Of a DNA stretch of 64,000 nt, positions 24,432-33,015 are shown in pieces. Below the pieces are notes generated by a model, which did no database searches, was not told the DNA's origin, and saw only the letters and a list, made by a program, of their open reading frames with translations. Each line of letters opens with the position of its first letter. The first letter of the stretch is position 1. Source of the stretch: Natronoglomus mannanivorans (GTDB lineage: Archaea; Halobacteriota; Halobacteria; Halobacteriales; Natrialbaceae); assembly GCA_025517485.1 (NCBI GenBank), contig JAOPKB010000004.1:285032-349031 (forward strand), in the 5' to 3' direction. The translations under genes and the position numbers were made by a program.

Positions 24432-24974
24432 CTACTCTTCGGGCCAGTAATCACGCGCGTCGATCCGTCGCCGGTTCGGGTCGTCGTCCGGATCGGTTCC
24501 GTAGGTGTAGGGCCGTCCGTCTTCGTCTTCACAGACTCGCGCCTCGAGGTACGATTGGGCGGCGCGTCTCGAGAGCGCGCCCATCTCGACGATGTCGGCC
24601 ATCGCGGTCTTCGTCGCACGAAACCAGGTTCTGAGCGCCAGGTCGTCGCTGCCGGGGTCGACTCTGACGATCGCGCCGCGGCCCTCCTCGCGGCCGTCAC
24701 CCCACTCGAGCCAGCAGACGCGGTAGGGCGTCACCGCGAAACCCTCGGTGACGAGGTAGAGCGCCTCGTGAACGCAGGGATCGAGGTAGTCAGAGAGCAC
24801 CCGCTCGAGGGAGACGGCGTCGGCGAGTACGTCCGAGTCGACCGTCCCGCGGGCGAGTGGCGTCTCTCTGGTGAGCGACGTCGCGAGCGCGAGGTCGTCA
24901 CCGCCCCAGTGGCTGTACCGGAGGTCGTAGAGGTGGTCCGGTCGTTCGTAGGCGACGAGTGCTCTATGTCCCAT
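24432..24974 (-). CDS. Conserved haloarchaeal protein (DUF6735-like), 180 aa
   Basis: It opens MGHRALVAYERPDHLYDLRYSHWGG, which I associate from memory with a haloarchaea-restricted DUF6735 family. The rest is a compact acidic soluble protein with conserved VHEALYLVTEGF and a C-terminal RPYTYGTDPDDDPNRR region. No catalytic motif is recognised. The ATG at 24974 was chosen because the upstream extension to 25352 is Arg/Ser-rich and lacks coding character. Convergent with the MutS-like gene, 10 bp apart. Confidence 0.75.
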   Translation of the reverse strand: MGHRALVAYERPDHLYDLRYSHWGGDDLALATSLTRETPLARGTVDSDVLADAVSLERVLSDYLDPCVHEALYLVTEGFAVTPYRVCWLEWGDGREEGRGAIVRVDPGSDDLALRTWFRATKTAMADIVEMGALSRRAAQSYLEARVCEDEDGRPYTYGTDPDDDPNRRRIDARDYWPEE

Positions 24975-25266
24975 GGTTTCGGTGAGCGGCGGTGGTCGTC
25001 GGTGTCGTCGAACGGTCGTCGGCTGGCAGTTCGGATCTTCGTCCACCCGAGGATCCGAACTCGGCTGTGGTAACGAGTTCGTCACCGTGCACACTATCGT
25101 CCATGTGTCGGGAGTGGTCCCGTGTTCACACTTGAACTTGCGGAGGGTTTCGTCGTGGGTTGCTCGCAAGGGGGCCGTCGAGTCGATCCCACTCGAGCGG
25201 TCGTGAGTTGCTCGAGAGACGGCCGGGCGAAACGAGGAAAAGGATCGGCCACGTATTTTCGACCGA

Positions 25267-25920
25267 ATGCGATACGACGCAGTCGTCTTCGACAACGACG
25301 GCGTACTGACGACGCCGACCGACCACGACGCCCTCCGGCGGGCGATCCACACCGCCTTCGACGACGTCGGCGTCTCGAGTCCGGCCGACGATCACGTCGA
25401 CACCCTGTTGAGCCCGACCGTCGACGCACTGCACGAGATCGCAGCCGGCCACGGCGTCGAGGCGACGGCGCTCTGGGAGGCCCGCGAACGTGCGGCGATC
25501 GAGGTTCAGGCCGAGGAGATTCGCGCCGGTCGCAAGACGCTCTACGACGACGTCGACTCGCTCGAGTCGCTGCCGGTCCCGCGGGCGATCGTGAGCAACA
25601 ATCAACACGAGACCATCGAGACGATCGTCGACCACTTCGGCCTCGACGAGTACGGCTTCGATCCATGGTACGGTCGCGAACCGACGGTCGACGGGATCGA
25701 ACGGAAGAAACCGACGCCGTACTACCTCGAGCGCGCGATCGACGAGATGGGCGTCGAGAACCCCCTCTACGTCGGTGATAGCCGCGTGGACATTACGGCA
25801 GCCAACGCCTGTGAGATCGACTCGGCGTACATCCAACGACCCCACCGCGAGGGTTACGAGCTGCCCGAGCGACCGACTCACGAGATCGAGTCGCTCGAGG
25901 AACTTCGGACGTTACTCTAA
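25267..25920 (+). CDS. HAD-superfamily hydrolase (phosphatase)
   Basis: A 217 aa HAD protein with motif I FDNDGVLT (D9, D11), motif II around AIVSNN, a lysine in IERKKPTPYY (motif III) and motif IV YVGDSRVDI. The cap is helical (C1 type, like phosphoglycolate phosphatase). The substrate is probably a small phosphorylated metabolite but cannot be read from sequence. It starts at an ATG 25 bp after ATTTTCGACC. Confidence 0.88.
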   Translation: MRYDAVVFDNDGVLTTPTDHDALRRAIHTAFDDVGVSSPADDHVDTLLSPTVDALHEIAAGHGVEATALWEARERAAIEVQAEEIRAGRKTLYDDVDSLESLPVPRAIVSNNQHETIETIVDHFGLDEYGFDPWYGREPTVDGIERKKPTPYYLERAIDEMGVENPLYVGDSRVDITAANACEIDSAYIQRPHREGYELPERPTHEIESLEELRTLL

Positions 25921-25951
25921 TTTTCCGGCGATCGCTTTCGCCACCGTACAG

Positions 25952-26398
25952 TCACGCGGCGACGTTCGCTTCCTCTGCACGCGCTTTGATCGCGGCGTTC
26001 ATCGCGTCGAACCCGGCCCTGATGCTCTCCCGATCGAACAGGAGTGGGACGAGTGCCCCGCGGAACGTCTCCCGCTGGAGCAGCCGCGTTCGTTCTCCCT
26101 CCTCGCCGATCGGCTCGAGGTGGAACTCGTGGTAGCCGTCGAAGACGAACGGGACGCCGAGACGACCCAGCCAGGCGAACCGTTCGTTGGGCTCGGCGGC
26201 GACGACTTCGGGTTCGAACGTCATGCCCCGCGAGTCCGGCGGCTCGATGCGAACCCGTAGTTCCTCGCCCTCGATCGGTTTTCCCTCGATCGCGGTGACG
26301 AACGGGTTCCACTCCGGGTAGGCGTCGAACTCGAGTAGGATCTGCCAGACCACCGTCGGCGGCGCGTCGATCTCCACGAAGCGCTCGATCTGTTCCAT
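25952..26398 (-). CDS. SRPBCC (START/Bet v1-like) family protein
   Basis: A 148 aa polyketide-cyclase/CoxG-type fold. The N-terminal strand-helix EQIERFVEIDAPPTVVWQILLEFDAYPEWNPF is the family signature, and it ends with a long amphipathic helix. It probably binds a hydrophobic ligand; no enzyme activity can be assigned. The ATG at 26398 is chosen because conserved sequence starts there. Convergent with the HAD gene. Confidence 0.85.
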   Translation of the reverse strand: MEQIERFVEIDAPPTVVWQILLEFDAYPEWNPFVTAIEGKPIEGEELRVRIEPPDSRGMTFEPEVVAAEPNERFAWLGRLGVPFVFDGYHEFHLEPIGEEGERTRLLQRETFRGALVPLLFDRESIRAGFDAMNAAIKARAEEANVAA

Positions 26399-26676
26399 GG
26401 GTGGTGTATCAGACTCGAGGAGTATGCCAGTATCGGTCGTTGTCGGCCGTTGTGGCTCGGTGTGGACGTTGCCGGTCGATACGGGTCGGGGCGGGTCGGT
26501 GTCAGTCCCACACCAGTCTCGCGTCGACCAATGTCCGGTCGTCGTTTCTGTCCATCGTCGGCTCTCTGTACGTCGTGTTTCCGACGCTCGGCTGTGGCGT
26601 TCAGACCGATCGCTACGAATCGTCACCATCAGTTGCACACACGACCTATTTGCGTCGTGTCGTGGTGGGTGCGAAC

Positions 26677-27462
26677 ATGACGAACATCGCGATCACCGGC
26701 GCGGCCGGTAGCGTCGGTCGGCAGGCGATCGAGGCGTTCTCCGACGCGGACGAAGACGAAGTGACGCTGTTCACGCACAGAGAACACGACGACCTCGAGA
26801 GCGAGATTCTGGAGATCGAAGACCGGGACGCGTTCCACGAGGCACTCGAGGGACAGGACGTCCTGATCCACCTCGCGGCCAACCCCTCGCCGGCGGCCGA
26901 CTGGGACGCGTTGTCGGGGCCGAACGTCGAGGGCGTCTACAACGCCTTCGAGGCGGCCCGCGAGAACGACCTCCAGCGAGTCGTCTACGCGAGTTCGAAC
27001 CACGCGGTCAACATGCCGAACGTGGCCTCGCCGATTCGCCCGGAGTCGACACAGGGGCGGCCGACGGCGATCCGTCCGGACGACCCCACCCGTCCGGACA
27101 GCTACTATGGCATCACGAAGGTCCTCGGCGAAGCGATGGGTAGTTACTACGCCGATCGTCACGGTCTCGAGGTGGTGAACCTGCGGATCGGCTGGCTGCT
27201 CTCGGCGGACGAACTCCGAGAGGAGATCGACCAGCGCGACGGTGCGGGCGAACGGTACGCTCGCGCGATGTGGCTCAGTCCCGACGACTGCGAGCGACTG
27301 ATCGACGCCGCGGCGACGGAACCGCTCGAGGGGACGCTCGTTACCGCCCACGGTGTGTCGGATAACGACGATCGGTTCCTCTCGCTGACGGAGACGACAC
27401 TCGAGATCGACTACCGGCCGCGGGATAACTCGGCGGCGGTGCTCGACGAGGAGGGTGGGTGA
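26677..27462 (+). CDS. NAD-dependent extended SDR (epimerase/dehydrogenase family)
   Basis: A Rossmann-fold protein of 261 aa with the nucleotide-binding GAAGSVGR at residues 8-15, HLAANPSP, and catalytic YYGITK (YxxxK). Its length and the NHAVNMPN segment resemble haloarchaeal NAD-dependent glucose-6-phosphate dehydrogenase (Azf) and uronate dehydrogenases, but I cannot choose among sugar oxidoreductases from sequence alone. The ATG at 26677 gives the standard NIAITGAAG start; the longer open frame upstream is not conserved-looking. Confidence 0.83.
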   Translation: MTNIAITGAAGSVGRQAIEAFSDADEDEVTLFTHREHDDLESEILEIEDRDAFHEALEGQDVLIHLAANPSPAADWDALSGPNVEGVYNAFEAARENDLQRVVYASSNHAVNMPNVASPIRPESTQGRPTAIRPDDPTRPDSYYGITKVLGEAMGSYYADRHGLEVVNLRIGWLLSADELREEIDQRDGAGERYARAMWLSPDDCERLIDAAATEPLEGTLVTAHGVSDNDDRFLSLTETTLEIDYRPRDNSAAVLDEEGG

Positions 27463-27683
27463 GCGGTCGTCTGCCCGACTCGAGTCTCCGGGGGTGCTGT
27501 TCTCCGACGTGGGTGGACTTCGCTACTCGAACGCTCTCGAGTGGTCGCCGTCCAAGTTATCAACCTTCACGACGATTGAACAGTGTTAAATCCGGAAACA
27601 CTTGGGTTGAAAATCGAATAAGTGGCCGTAATTCGGGTTGAACGTCGACAGTGAATTTGTATCACTGATCGTGATCGTCGGGT

Positions 27684-27947
27684 ATGAGTTACCCGGACCC
27701 CTCCCGAGAAGTGATCGACAGAATCGCGACACTGGAAGGAATCGCACCGACGGATCTCGCACCGCCGAACTACGACGTGCTCAACGACGTGATCGATCCG
27801 GACGCCCTCGATGCTCTCTGTCGGTCGGGCGATCGAGCCCCGGTCCCGATCGAAGTGGTGTTCGAGTTCAACGGCTACCGGGTGACCGTCACGAACGATG
27901 GATCGGTCACCGTTCGGGTCCAATCGGTTGACGGACGTAATCGCTGA
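27684..27947 (+). CDS. HalOD1 output-domain protein, 87 aa
   Basis: A stand-alone HalOD1 domain, the haloarchaeal output module often fused to receiver and sensor proteins: PSREVIDRIATLEGIAPTDLAPPNYDVLNDVIDPDALDAL followed by VVFEFNGYRVTVTNDGSVTV. It probably takes part in signalling through protein-protein contacts. No partner kinase is adjacent; the PAS kinase at 37187 is 10 kb away. Confidence 0.85.
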   Translation: MSYPDPSREVIDRIATLEGIAPTDLAPPNYDVLNDVIDPDALDALCRSGDRAPVPIEVVFEFNGYRVTVTNDGSVTVRVQSVDGRNR

Positions 27948-28050
27948 TCAGTTGCGCGGGTGTCGAGGTTCGTGGCGCTGCCGCCCTCGCTCGTTGTCCG
28001 TTCGGCCTCTCGCACCCGCGGTCGGTCGTGGAGTCGAATCGACCATGAAG

Positions 28051-28059
28051 TTAATAATC
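28051..28059 (+). promoter_or_regulatory. TATA-like box for the 43 aa zinc protein
   Basis: TTAATAATC lies 21-29 bp before the ATG at 28080, the spacing expected for a leaderless haloarchaeal transcript. Confidence 0.5.
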
Positions 28060-28079
28060 GTCGATGACTAATCCTCGCT

Positions 28080-28211
28080 ATGGCATCGAAACTCGAGAAG
28101 GCGTGTCCGAACTGCGGCGACGACGACGTCTGGATCGAAGAACAGCCGCGACGCCTCGAGTTCGGCTGTAACCTGTGTAACTACCAGTGGGCGAGAGCGA
28201 AGTCGACGTAG
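28080..28211 (+). CDS. Small zinc-ribbon protein, 43 aa
   Basis: ATG at 28080, TAG at 28209-28211. The product reads MASKLEKACPNCGDDD..., with two CxxC pairs (C9/C12 in CPNC, C30/C33 in CNLC) and a WARAKST tail: a minimal zinc-finger microprotein of a type widespread in haloarchaea, often linked to stress, swarming or biofilm traits. Nothing in the surroundings fixes its target. A TATA-like box precedes it at leaderless spacing. Confidence 0.85.
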   Translation: MASKLEKACPNCGDDDVWIEEQPRRLEFGCNLCNYQWARAKST

Positions 28212-28274
28212 GACGTCGATTTCGATTCGTTCTTCGAGAGACAGAGCCGAGAGCGAGGCGACCGACGACCGCGA

Positions 28275-29351
28275 TCAGTCGTCCGCGTTTACGCCGGTCG
28301 ACGAGAGCGCAGCGGGCGGCCCACCCGGCAGCTCGTCGCGGTCGTGCGGTGCCTCGAGTGCGAGGTCGGGGCCGCGGGCGACGATGCCGTGTGGGTTCAC
28401 GTCCGGGTGCGTGGTGTAGTAGTGTTCTTTGATGTGGTCCATGTTCACCGTTCGTGCGACGCCGGACTCACGGGTCGCGTCGCTCCCCGTTCGTTCGTCC
28501 GCCGTCCCCTCCTGTCGGTCTGCGACACCCGTCTGATAGAGGTCTCGCAGGTACGGCCAGAGGTTCTCGTACTCGCGGACGTACTGGACGTTACACATGA
28601 AGTGCGTGTGATAGACGTTGTCGAATCGGACGAGCGTGGTGAACAGACAGACGTCGGCCTCGGTCAGGCGGTCGCCTGCGAGGTATCGCTGGTCGGCGAG
28701 CACCTCGTCCCAGCGATCTAACGCGTCGAAGAGGTCGTCGATCGCCTCGTCGTAGGGCTCCTGTTTCGTCGCGAATCCAGCCCGGTAGACACCGTTGTTG
28801 ATCGGCTCATAGATCTCGTCGATGATGCGGTCGACGTCCTCGCGGTAGCCTTCCGGATAGAGATCGACGTCTCGAGTGGCGATCTCGTCGAATTCGGTAT
28901 CCAGCATCCGGATGATCTCCTCGGACTCGTTGTTGACGATCGTGTCTTCCGTCCGATCCCAGAGAACGGGCACCGTTACCCGACAGGTGGCGTCCGGATC
29001 CGCGCGCACGTAGAGTTCCCGGAGGTAGTCGACACCGTGCAGGTGGTCGGGCGTACACCCCTCCTTCTCGGGCGTGAACTGCCAGCCGTCCTCGCCGCGG
29101 TAGGGATCGACGACCGAGACCGAGATGGCGTCCTCGAGTCCCTTCAGCGCTCGCACGACCAGAGTCCGGTGGGCCCACGGACAGGCGGCGGAGACGTAGA
29201 GGTGGTATCGGTCGGCCTCGGGCTGGAACCGCGCGTCGGGGTCGTCGCTGATCTCGTCTCTGAACGTCGTCTCCCCGCGCTGGAACGAGCCCTCGTCGTC
29301 GGTCAATTCGTGTGCATCGGTTCGCCACTCGCCGTCGACGAGCATGTTCAT
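28275..29351 (-). CDS. GST-like quinone reductase (glutathionyl-hydroquinone reductase family)
   Basis: A 358 aa Xi-class GST homologue. The redox Cys is in SAACPWAHRT (C57-P-W-A), followed by the family blocks VDPYRGEDGW, VPVLWDRTEDTIVNNESEEIIRML and the C-terminal NMDHIKEHYYTTHPDVNPHGIV. In bacteria these enzymes reduce glutathionyl-hydroquinones; haloarchaea use gamma-glutamylcysteine, so the in vivo thiol is probably that one (inference). A disordered insert (EGTADERTGSDATRES) precedes the C-terminal helix. Confidence 0.9.
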   Translation of the reverse strand: MNMLVDGEWRTDAHELTDDEGSFQRGETTFRDEISDDPDARFQPEADRYHLYVSAACPWAHRTLVVRALKGLEDAISVSVVDPYRGEDGWQFTPEKEGCTPDHLHGVDYLRELYVRADPDATCRVTVPVLWDRTEDTIVNNESEEIIRMLDTEFDEIATRDVDLYPEGYREDVDRIIDEIYEPINNGVYRAGFATKQEPYDEAIDDLFDALDRWDEVLADQRYLAGDRLTEADVCLFTTLVRFDNVYHTHFMCNVQYVREYENLWPYLRDLYQTGVADRQEGTADERTGSDATRESGVARTVNMDHIKEHYYTTHPDVNPHGIVARGPDLALEAPHDRDELPGGPPAALSSTGVNADD

Positions 29352-29421
29352 AGACCGAAATTAGGCCGGCGGACGTAAGACGTCTCGGTGACACCGATGT
29401 TACTGGCCTCACGAGCGTCTT

Positions 29422-30429
29422 CTAGCCGAGCGCCACCACCCAGTAGACGGCGACGAACCCGACGAGTGCGATCCCCTCGAGTCGGGTCAGTCGTCGTCCC
29501 GTCGCGAGTAGTGCGGTGGCGATCACCGTCAGTACGAACAGCCAGACGAGGCCGACCAGCGCGTCGGTCGCGACGGTCATCGGGCGAATCACAGCGGCGA
29601 TTCCGAGGACACCGAGGAGGTTGAACACGTTCGAGCCGACGACGTTGCCTGCAGCGATCCCGACGTCGCCGTCGCGAGCGGCGACGAGCGAGGTCACCAG
29701 TTCCGGAACGGAGGTGCCAGCGGCGACGATCGTGACGCCGATGATCCACTCCGAGACGCCGACGGTCTGTGCGAGATCGGTCGCCGCCCCGACGAGCAGT
29801 CGGCCGCCCACGACGACGAGCACGAGGCCGACGAGCAGTTTCGGGACGTCGAGCCAGTCGACTGTCTCCGTGGTCGTGACTGACGTCTCGGTGTCGGCGG
29901 TATCGGACCCGAGTGTTCGAGTCGAGTCGTCGCTGGGGACGGTGGTTTCACCCTCTTTCTCTTCCTCCGTACGGATCTCACCGCGAGCGGCCACGACCAG
30001 TCCGCCGAGATACGCCACCAACAGTAGACAGAGGACGACTCCCTCGAGTCGCGAGATCGCGGCGTTCGCGAGGAACGCGAGCGCGAGCACGGTGATTCCG
30101 GCCATCACGACGGCGTCGCGACGGACGAGCGAGTCGGTCGTCCGGAACGGATGGACGATCGCGACACCGCCGAGGATTACGCCGAGGTTGAACACGTTCG
30201 AGCCGACGACGTTGCCGACCGAGACGTCCGCCCGGTCCGCCAGTGCGGCCTCGATCGTCACCGCGAACTCCGGCGCTGACGTGCCGAAGGCGACGACGGT
30301 GAGGCCGACGATCAGCGCCGAGACGCCGACCGCACTCGCGAGTCTCGAGGCCGCCGCGACCAGCCAGCGAGCGCCGAGCCAGAGGGCGACGATCGAGACG
30401 AGTACCGTGGCGACGTCGGCGATGACCAT
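29422..30429 (-). CDS. Calcium/sodium antiporter, CaCA family
   Basis: A membrane exchanger of 335 aa with about ten hydrophobic segments in two inverted halves. Each half carries an alpha-repeat: GTSAPEF (residues 49-55) with GNVVGSNVFNLGVILGG, and GTSVPEL (about residue 236) with GNVVGSNVFNLLGVLG. The halves are joined by an acidic cytoplasmic loop (EEEKEGETTVPSDDS...). It likely exports Ca2+ against Na+ influx. It is divergent from the DNA methylase gene. Confidence 0.93.
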   Translation of the reverse strand: MVIADVATVLVSIVALWLGARWLVAAASRLASAVGVSALIVGLTVVAFGTSAPEFAVTIEAALADRADVSVGNVVGSNVFNLGVILGGVAIVHPFRTTDSLVRRDAVVMAGITVLALAFLANAAISRLEGVVLCLLLVAYLGGLVVAARGEIRTEEEKEGETTVPSDDSTRTLGSDTADTETSVTTTETVDWLDVPKLLVGLVLVVVGGRLLVGAATDLAQTVGVSEWIIGVTIVAAGTSVPELVTSLVAARDGDVGIAAGNVVGSNVFNLLGVLGIAAVIRPMTVATDALVGLVWLFVLTVIATALLATGRRLTRLEGIALVGFVAVYWVVALG

Positions 30430-30552
30430 CGTCTTCGTTCGTCGTCGCCGACGTGGAAAGGGCCACCGGAACCGAACTCACACTCACACTCTCACTCGAG
30501 GATTCGCACGAAGACGCCAGCGCTTATACCGTCGGGATGAACACCTCGGAGT

Positions 30553-31746
30553 ATGGTCGACGACGGGGGCGACGATGCGGCGAACGTGGCGTCTCGAAGC
30601 GACACGAAAACGGCAGACGACGATGACGGCGGCCATCACCGTCAGAGCCGTCTCTTCACCGACGACGACGGCTCCTTCGACGCCGACCGCGCTCGAGACG
30701 AATCCCTCCCGGTCGAGGACGGCGAGGTCGTCGACACGGACGACCTCGCAGAGCACCAGACCTACCTCGAGGGGCGGGGCATCTACGACGAGCGCAACGC
30801 GGTCAACGACCTCACCGGCAAGGAGTGGAAGTTCGCCACCAAGTCGGTGATCCCCGAGGGGTACCCGCCGGCCGTCCAGCACGATCTCCGCAGCGAACAC
30901 GGCGGCCAGAAGCCGCCCCGACTCTGTGCCGAACTGATCGGCCGCTTCAGCAAGGTCGGGGACACCGTCCTCGATCCGTTCGCCGGCGTCGGCGGCACGC
31001 TTCTGGGCGCGAGTTTCTGCGAACACGAGGGAACCGGCCTCCGACACGCGATCGGCTTCGAGCGAACCGAACGCTGGATCGAGATCTACGAGGAGGTGCT
31101 CGAGCGCGAGAACGAGGAGCGACGCGCTCGTGGGGAGCCGCCGCTTTCCGCCCAGGAGCTGCGCCACGGCGACTGCGCCGACCTGATCGAGGACCTCGAC
31201 GACGAAACGGTGGACCTCCTTCTGACGGACGTCCCCTACTGGAACATGGACGAACTCGAGCAGACGCGAAACGAACGCGAGACTCGAGCGAGCAAGTTAG
31301 GGGTGTTCGACGTCGACGTCGACGCCGACGCCGAGGCGGACGACGGTGAGGATGGGGCTGAAGGTGAGGCTGGGACTGCCACCGAACCCACCGACGATTC
31401 GACGGACGAACGCATCGAGACCGGTGACGCGGACGATGCCAACTCACAGACGAAAGCCGAGTGGCTCGCGGATATGGCCGAGAAGTTCGCACGGTTCGCG
31501 ACCGCCGTGAAACCGGGCGGGTACATCGTCGTCTTCATCGGTGACATGTACCGCGAGCAGTCCTACGAGTTCCTCTCGGCGGACCTCGCTCGAGCGATCG
31601 ACGACGCTGCACCGGTCTCGCTGAAGGCGGATCTCGTCTGGTACGATCCGACGAAAGACCTCCACGTCTACGGCTACCCGTTCTCGTTCGTCCCCTCGAT
31701 GGTCCACCAGCACGTGCTCGTCTTCCGGACGGACCGGGACGAGTGA
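30553..31746 (+). CDS. Orphan DNA methyltransferase-like protein (DVPYW motif IV)
   Basis: A 397 aa amino-methyltransferase. The SAM site DPFAGVGGTLLGA is at about residues 141-153, and the catalytic motif IV reads TDVPYWN at about 225, a DPPY variant. Motif I precedes motif IV, unlike the beta-class order of many phage-type N4/N6 enzymes. An acidic 60-residue insert (about 255-310) separates motif IV from KPGGYIVVFIGDMYR and the final YGYPFSFVPSMVHQHVLVF. No restriction gene is adjacent. It could methylate DNA as a solitary enzyme; an RNA target is not excluded. Confidence 0.82.
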   Translation: MVDDGGDDAANVASRSDTKTADDDDGGHHRQSRLFTDDDGSFDADRARDESLPVEDGEVVDTDDLAEHQTYLEGRGIYDERNAVNDLTGKEWKFATKSVIPEGYPPAVQHDLRSEHGGQKPPRLCAELIGRFSKVGDTVLDPFAGVGGTLLGASFCEHEGTGLRHAIGFERTERWIEIYEEVLERENEERRARGEPPLSAQELRHGDCADLIEDLDDETVDLLLTDVPYWNMDELEQTRNERETRASKLGVFDVDVDADAEADDGEDGAEGEAGTATEPTDDSTDERIETGDADDANSQTKAEWLADMAEKFARFATAVKPGGYIVVFIGDMYREQSYEFLSADLARAIDDAAPVSLKADLVWYDPTKDLHVYGYPFSFVPSMVHQHVLVFRTDRDE

Positions 31747-31833
31747 GTCGAGTCACGCTCGCGTTGTCGACCACAGTCGTGAGTGCGTGACTGTCTGACG
31801 CACTTTTATGTTCTATCAGTTCGATGCACTGAG

Positions 31834-31881
31834 CAGGCGCGCATCAATACTTTCGATCCCATCCTTCCCCATGCGCGCCTG
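31834..31881. repeat. Perfect 11 bp inverted repeat
   Basis: CAGGCGCGCAT (31834-31844) pairs with ATGCGCGCCTG (31871-31881) across a 26 bp A/T/C-rich spacer. It could be a transcript hairpin for the methylase gene end or a remnant of a mobile element. Confidence 0.55.
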
Positions 31882-31950
31882 ACACACCACCACCATCTCG
31901 AGGCTGACGACGAGTGTTCACCACTACCGACGGGTCGAAGCTGTACGGCT

Positions 31951-32032
31951 ATAGTAGCCACTGAAAGTCAATGCACACCTGATCGCACGACTCCTGTGCA
32001 ATCAGTGTGTAAATAGTTTCAGTTGTTACTAT
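31951..32032. mobile_element. MITE-like palindromic element, 82 bp
   Basis: The ends ATAGTAGCCACTGAAA (31951-31966) and TTTCAGTTGTTACTAT (32017-32032) are imperfect inverted repeats matching at 13 of 16 positions. The inside is also roughly palindromic (TGCACACCTGAT ... ATCAGTGTGT). I recall closely similar sequences as common dispersed repeats in haloarchaeal genomes. Confidence 0.65.
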
Positions 32033-32128
32033 CGCTTCTCGAGTTCCTCAGTCTTCGAATCCGAATTCACACTCGAATCTGAATCCGAACGAAAACTCGA
32101 TTCGAACCGATCACACGCGCAGTCCACC

Positions 32129-32791
32129 CTACGCCGTCGTCGGAAGCAGCGCCGACCGAACGTCGTCGACGCGCTCGGTTTCGGCGATGAGCGCGACCTC
32201 GTCTCCGACCTCGAGTTCCGTTCCCGGCAGCGGAATCGTCAACGATTCGTGTGCGCGACCGTGGGCGTAGACCCGCGCATGCTCGGGAAGATCGAGTTCG
32301 CTCATTCGCTTGCCGATCGCGGGCGAGCCGTCACGAATCTCGATTACGGTGAGCTGGAGGTTCGCCGCCAGATCGGCGACGACGTTGAAGTCCCCACCGA
32401 GCATCGCGGTCTTGGCCCCCGCCGCACCCAGCCGCTCGGGATAGATGATGTCGTCGACGTCCGCTGCGTACTTCTCGTAGATGTCCTCGCGGTAGTCCTC
32501 GTCGATCCGCAACACCGTCCGACAGCCGTGGTGTTTGCCGACCATACACGCCGCGAAGTTGACGTTGAGATCGGGGGTGAACGAACCGATGGCGTCGGCG
32601 GTGTCGATTCCCGCCTCGAGCAGGACGTCCTCGTCGTCGCCGTCGCCCTGATAGGTCTCGAAGCCGTCGGTCTCCGCGCGTTTGACCCGGTCGTAGTCGT
32701 TGTCGACGACGACCACGTCGTGTCCCTCTCCCTCGAGAATGCGCGCCGTTCGCGACCCGACCCGGCCGTATCCCACGATGACGAACTTCAT
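32129..32791 (-). CDS. TrkA-family potassium uptake regulator
   Basis: A 220 aa RCK protein. The N-terminal Rossmann domain (KFVIVGYGRVGSRTARILEGEGHDVVVVDND) binds NAD(H), and the C-terminal TrkA-C domain contains PLPGTELEVGDEVALIAE. It gates a K+ channel or Trk/Ktr transporter; no membrane subunit is adjacent. The ATG at 32791 is chosen since the Rossmann strand starts directly after it. Confidence 0.93.
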   Translation of the reverse strand: MKFVIVGYGRVGSRTARILEGEGHDVVVVDNDYDRVKRAETDGFETYQGDGDDEDVLLEAGIDTADAIGSFTPDLNVNFAACMVGKHHGCRTVLRIDEDYREDIYEKYAADVDDIIYPERLGAAGAKTAMLGGDFNVVADLAANLQLTVIEIRDGSPAIGKRMSELDLPEHARVYAHGRAHESLTIPLPGTELEVGDEVALIAETERVDDVRSALLPTTA

Positions 32792-32977
32792 GCGGTATGC
32801 GTACGTGGCCCTCGGTGAAATACGTTCGTCCCGTTGCAAGGTCAGACCGAGCGACACCGGACCGCTCGAGTACCGATCACTCGGAGTCTTCGAGTGGTCC
32901 GTGGAGCGGACTCACATCGATCCTGACAACTAACTGTGCACATCTGTGCATCGATCCGCCGATCGACGGACGGATAC

Positions 32978-32987
32978 ATTTAAATAA
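32978..32987 (+). promoter_or_regulatory. TATA box for the purine permease gene
   Basis: ATTTAAATAA lies 29-38 bp before the ATG at 33016, supporting that start and a leaderless or near-leaderless transcript. Confidence 0.7.
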
Positions 32988-33015
32988 TCGGTATCGCAAT
33001 GCTCGAACGTCCAAC

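Larger units (their letters stand above)
31747..32128. other. Intergenic region with a MITE-like repeat and an inverted repeat
   Basis: 380 bp between convergent genes. It contains the inverted repeat at 31834-31881, the MITE-like element at 31951-32032 and a six-base periodic tract (cgaatccgaattcac...gaatctgaatccgaac) at about 32050-32100. No gene is supported. Confidence 0.55.
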
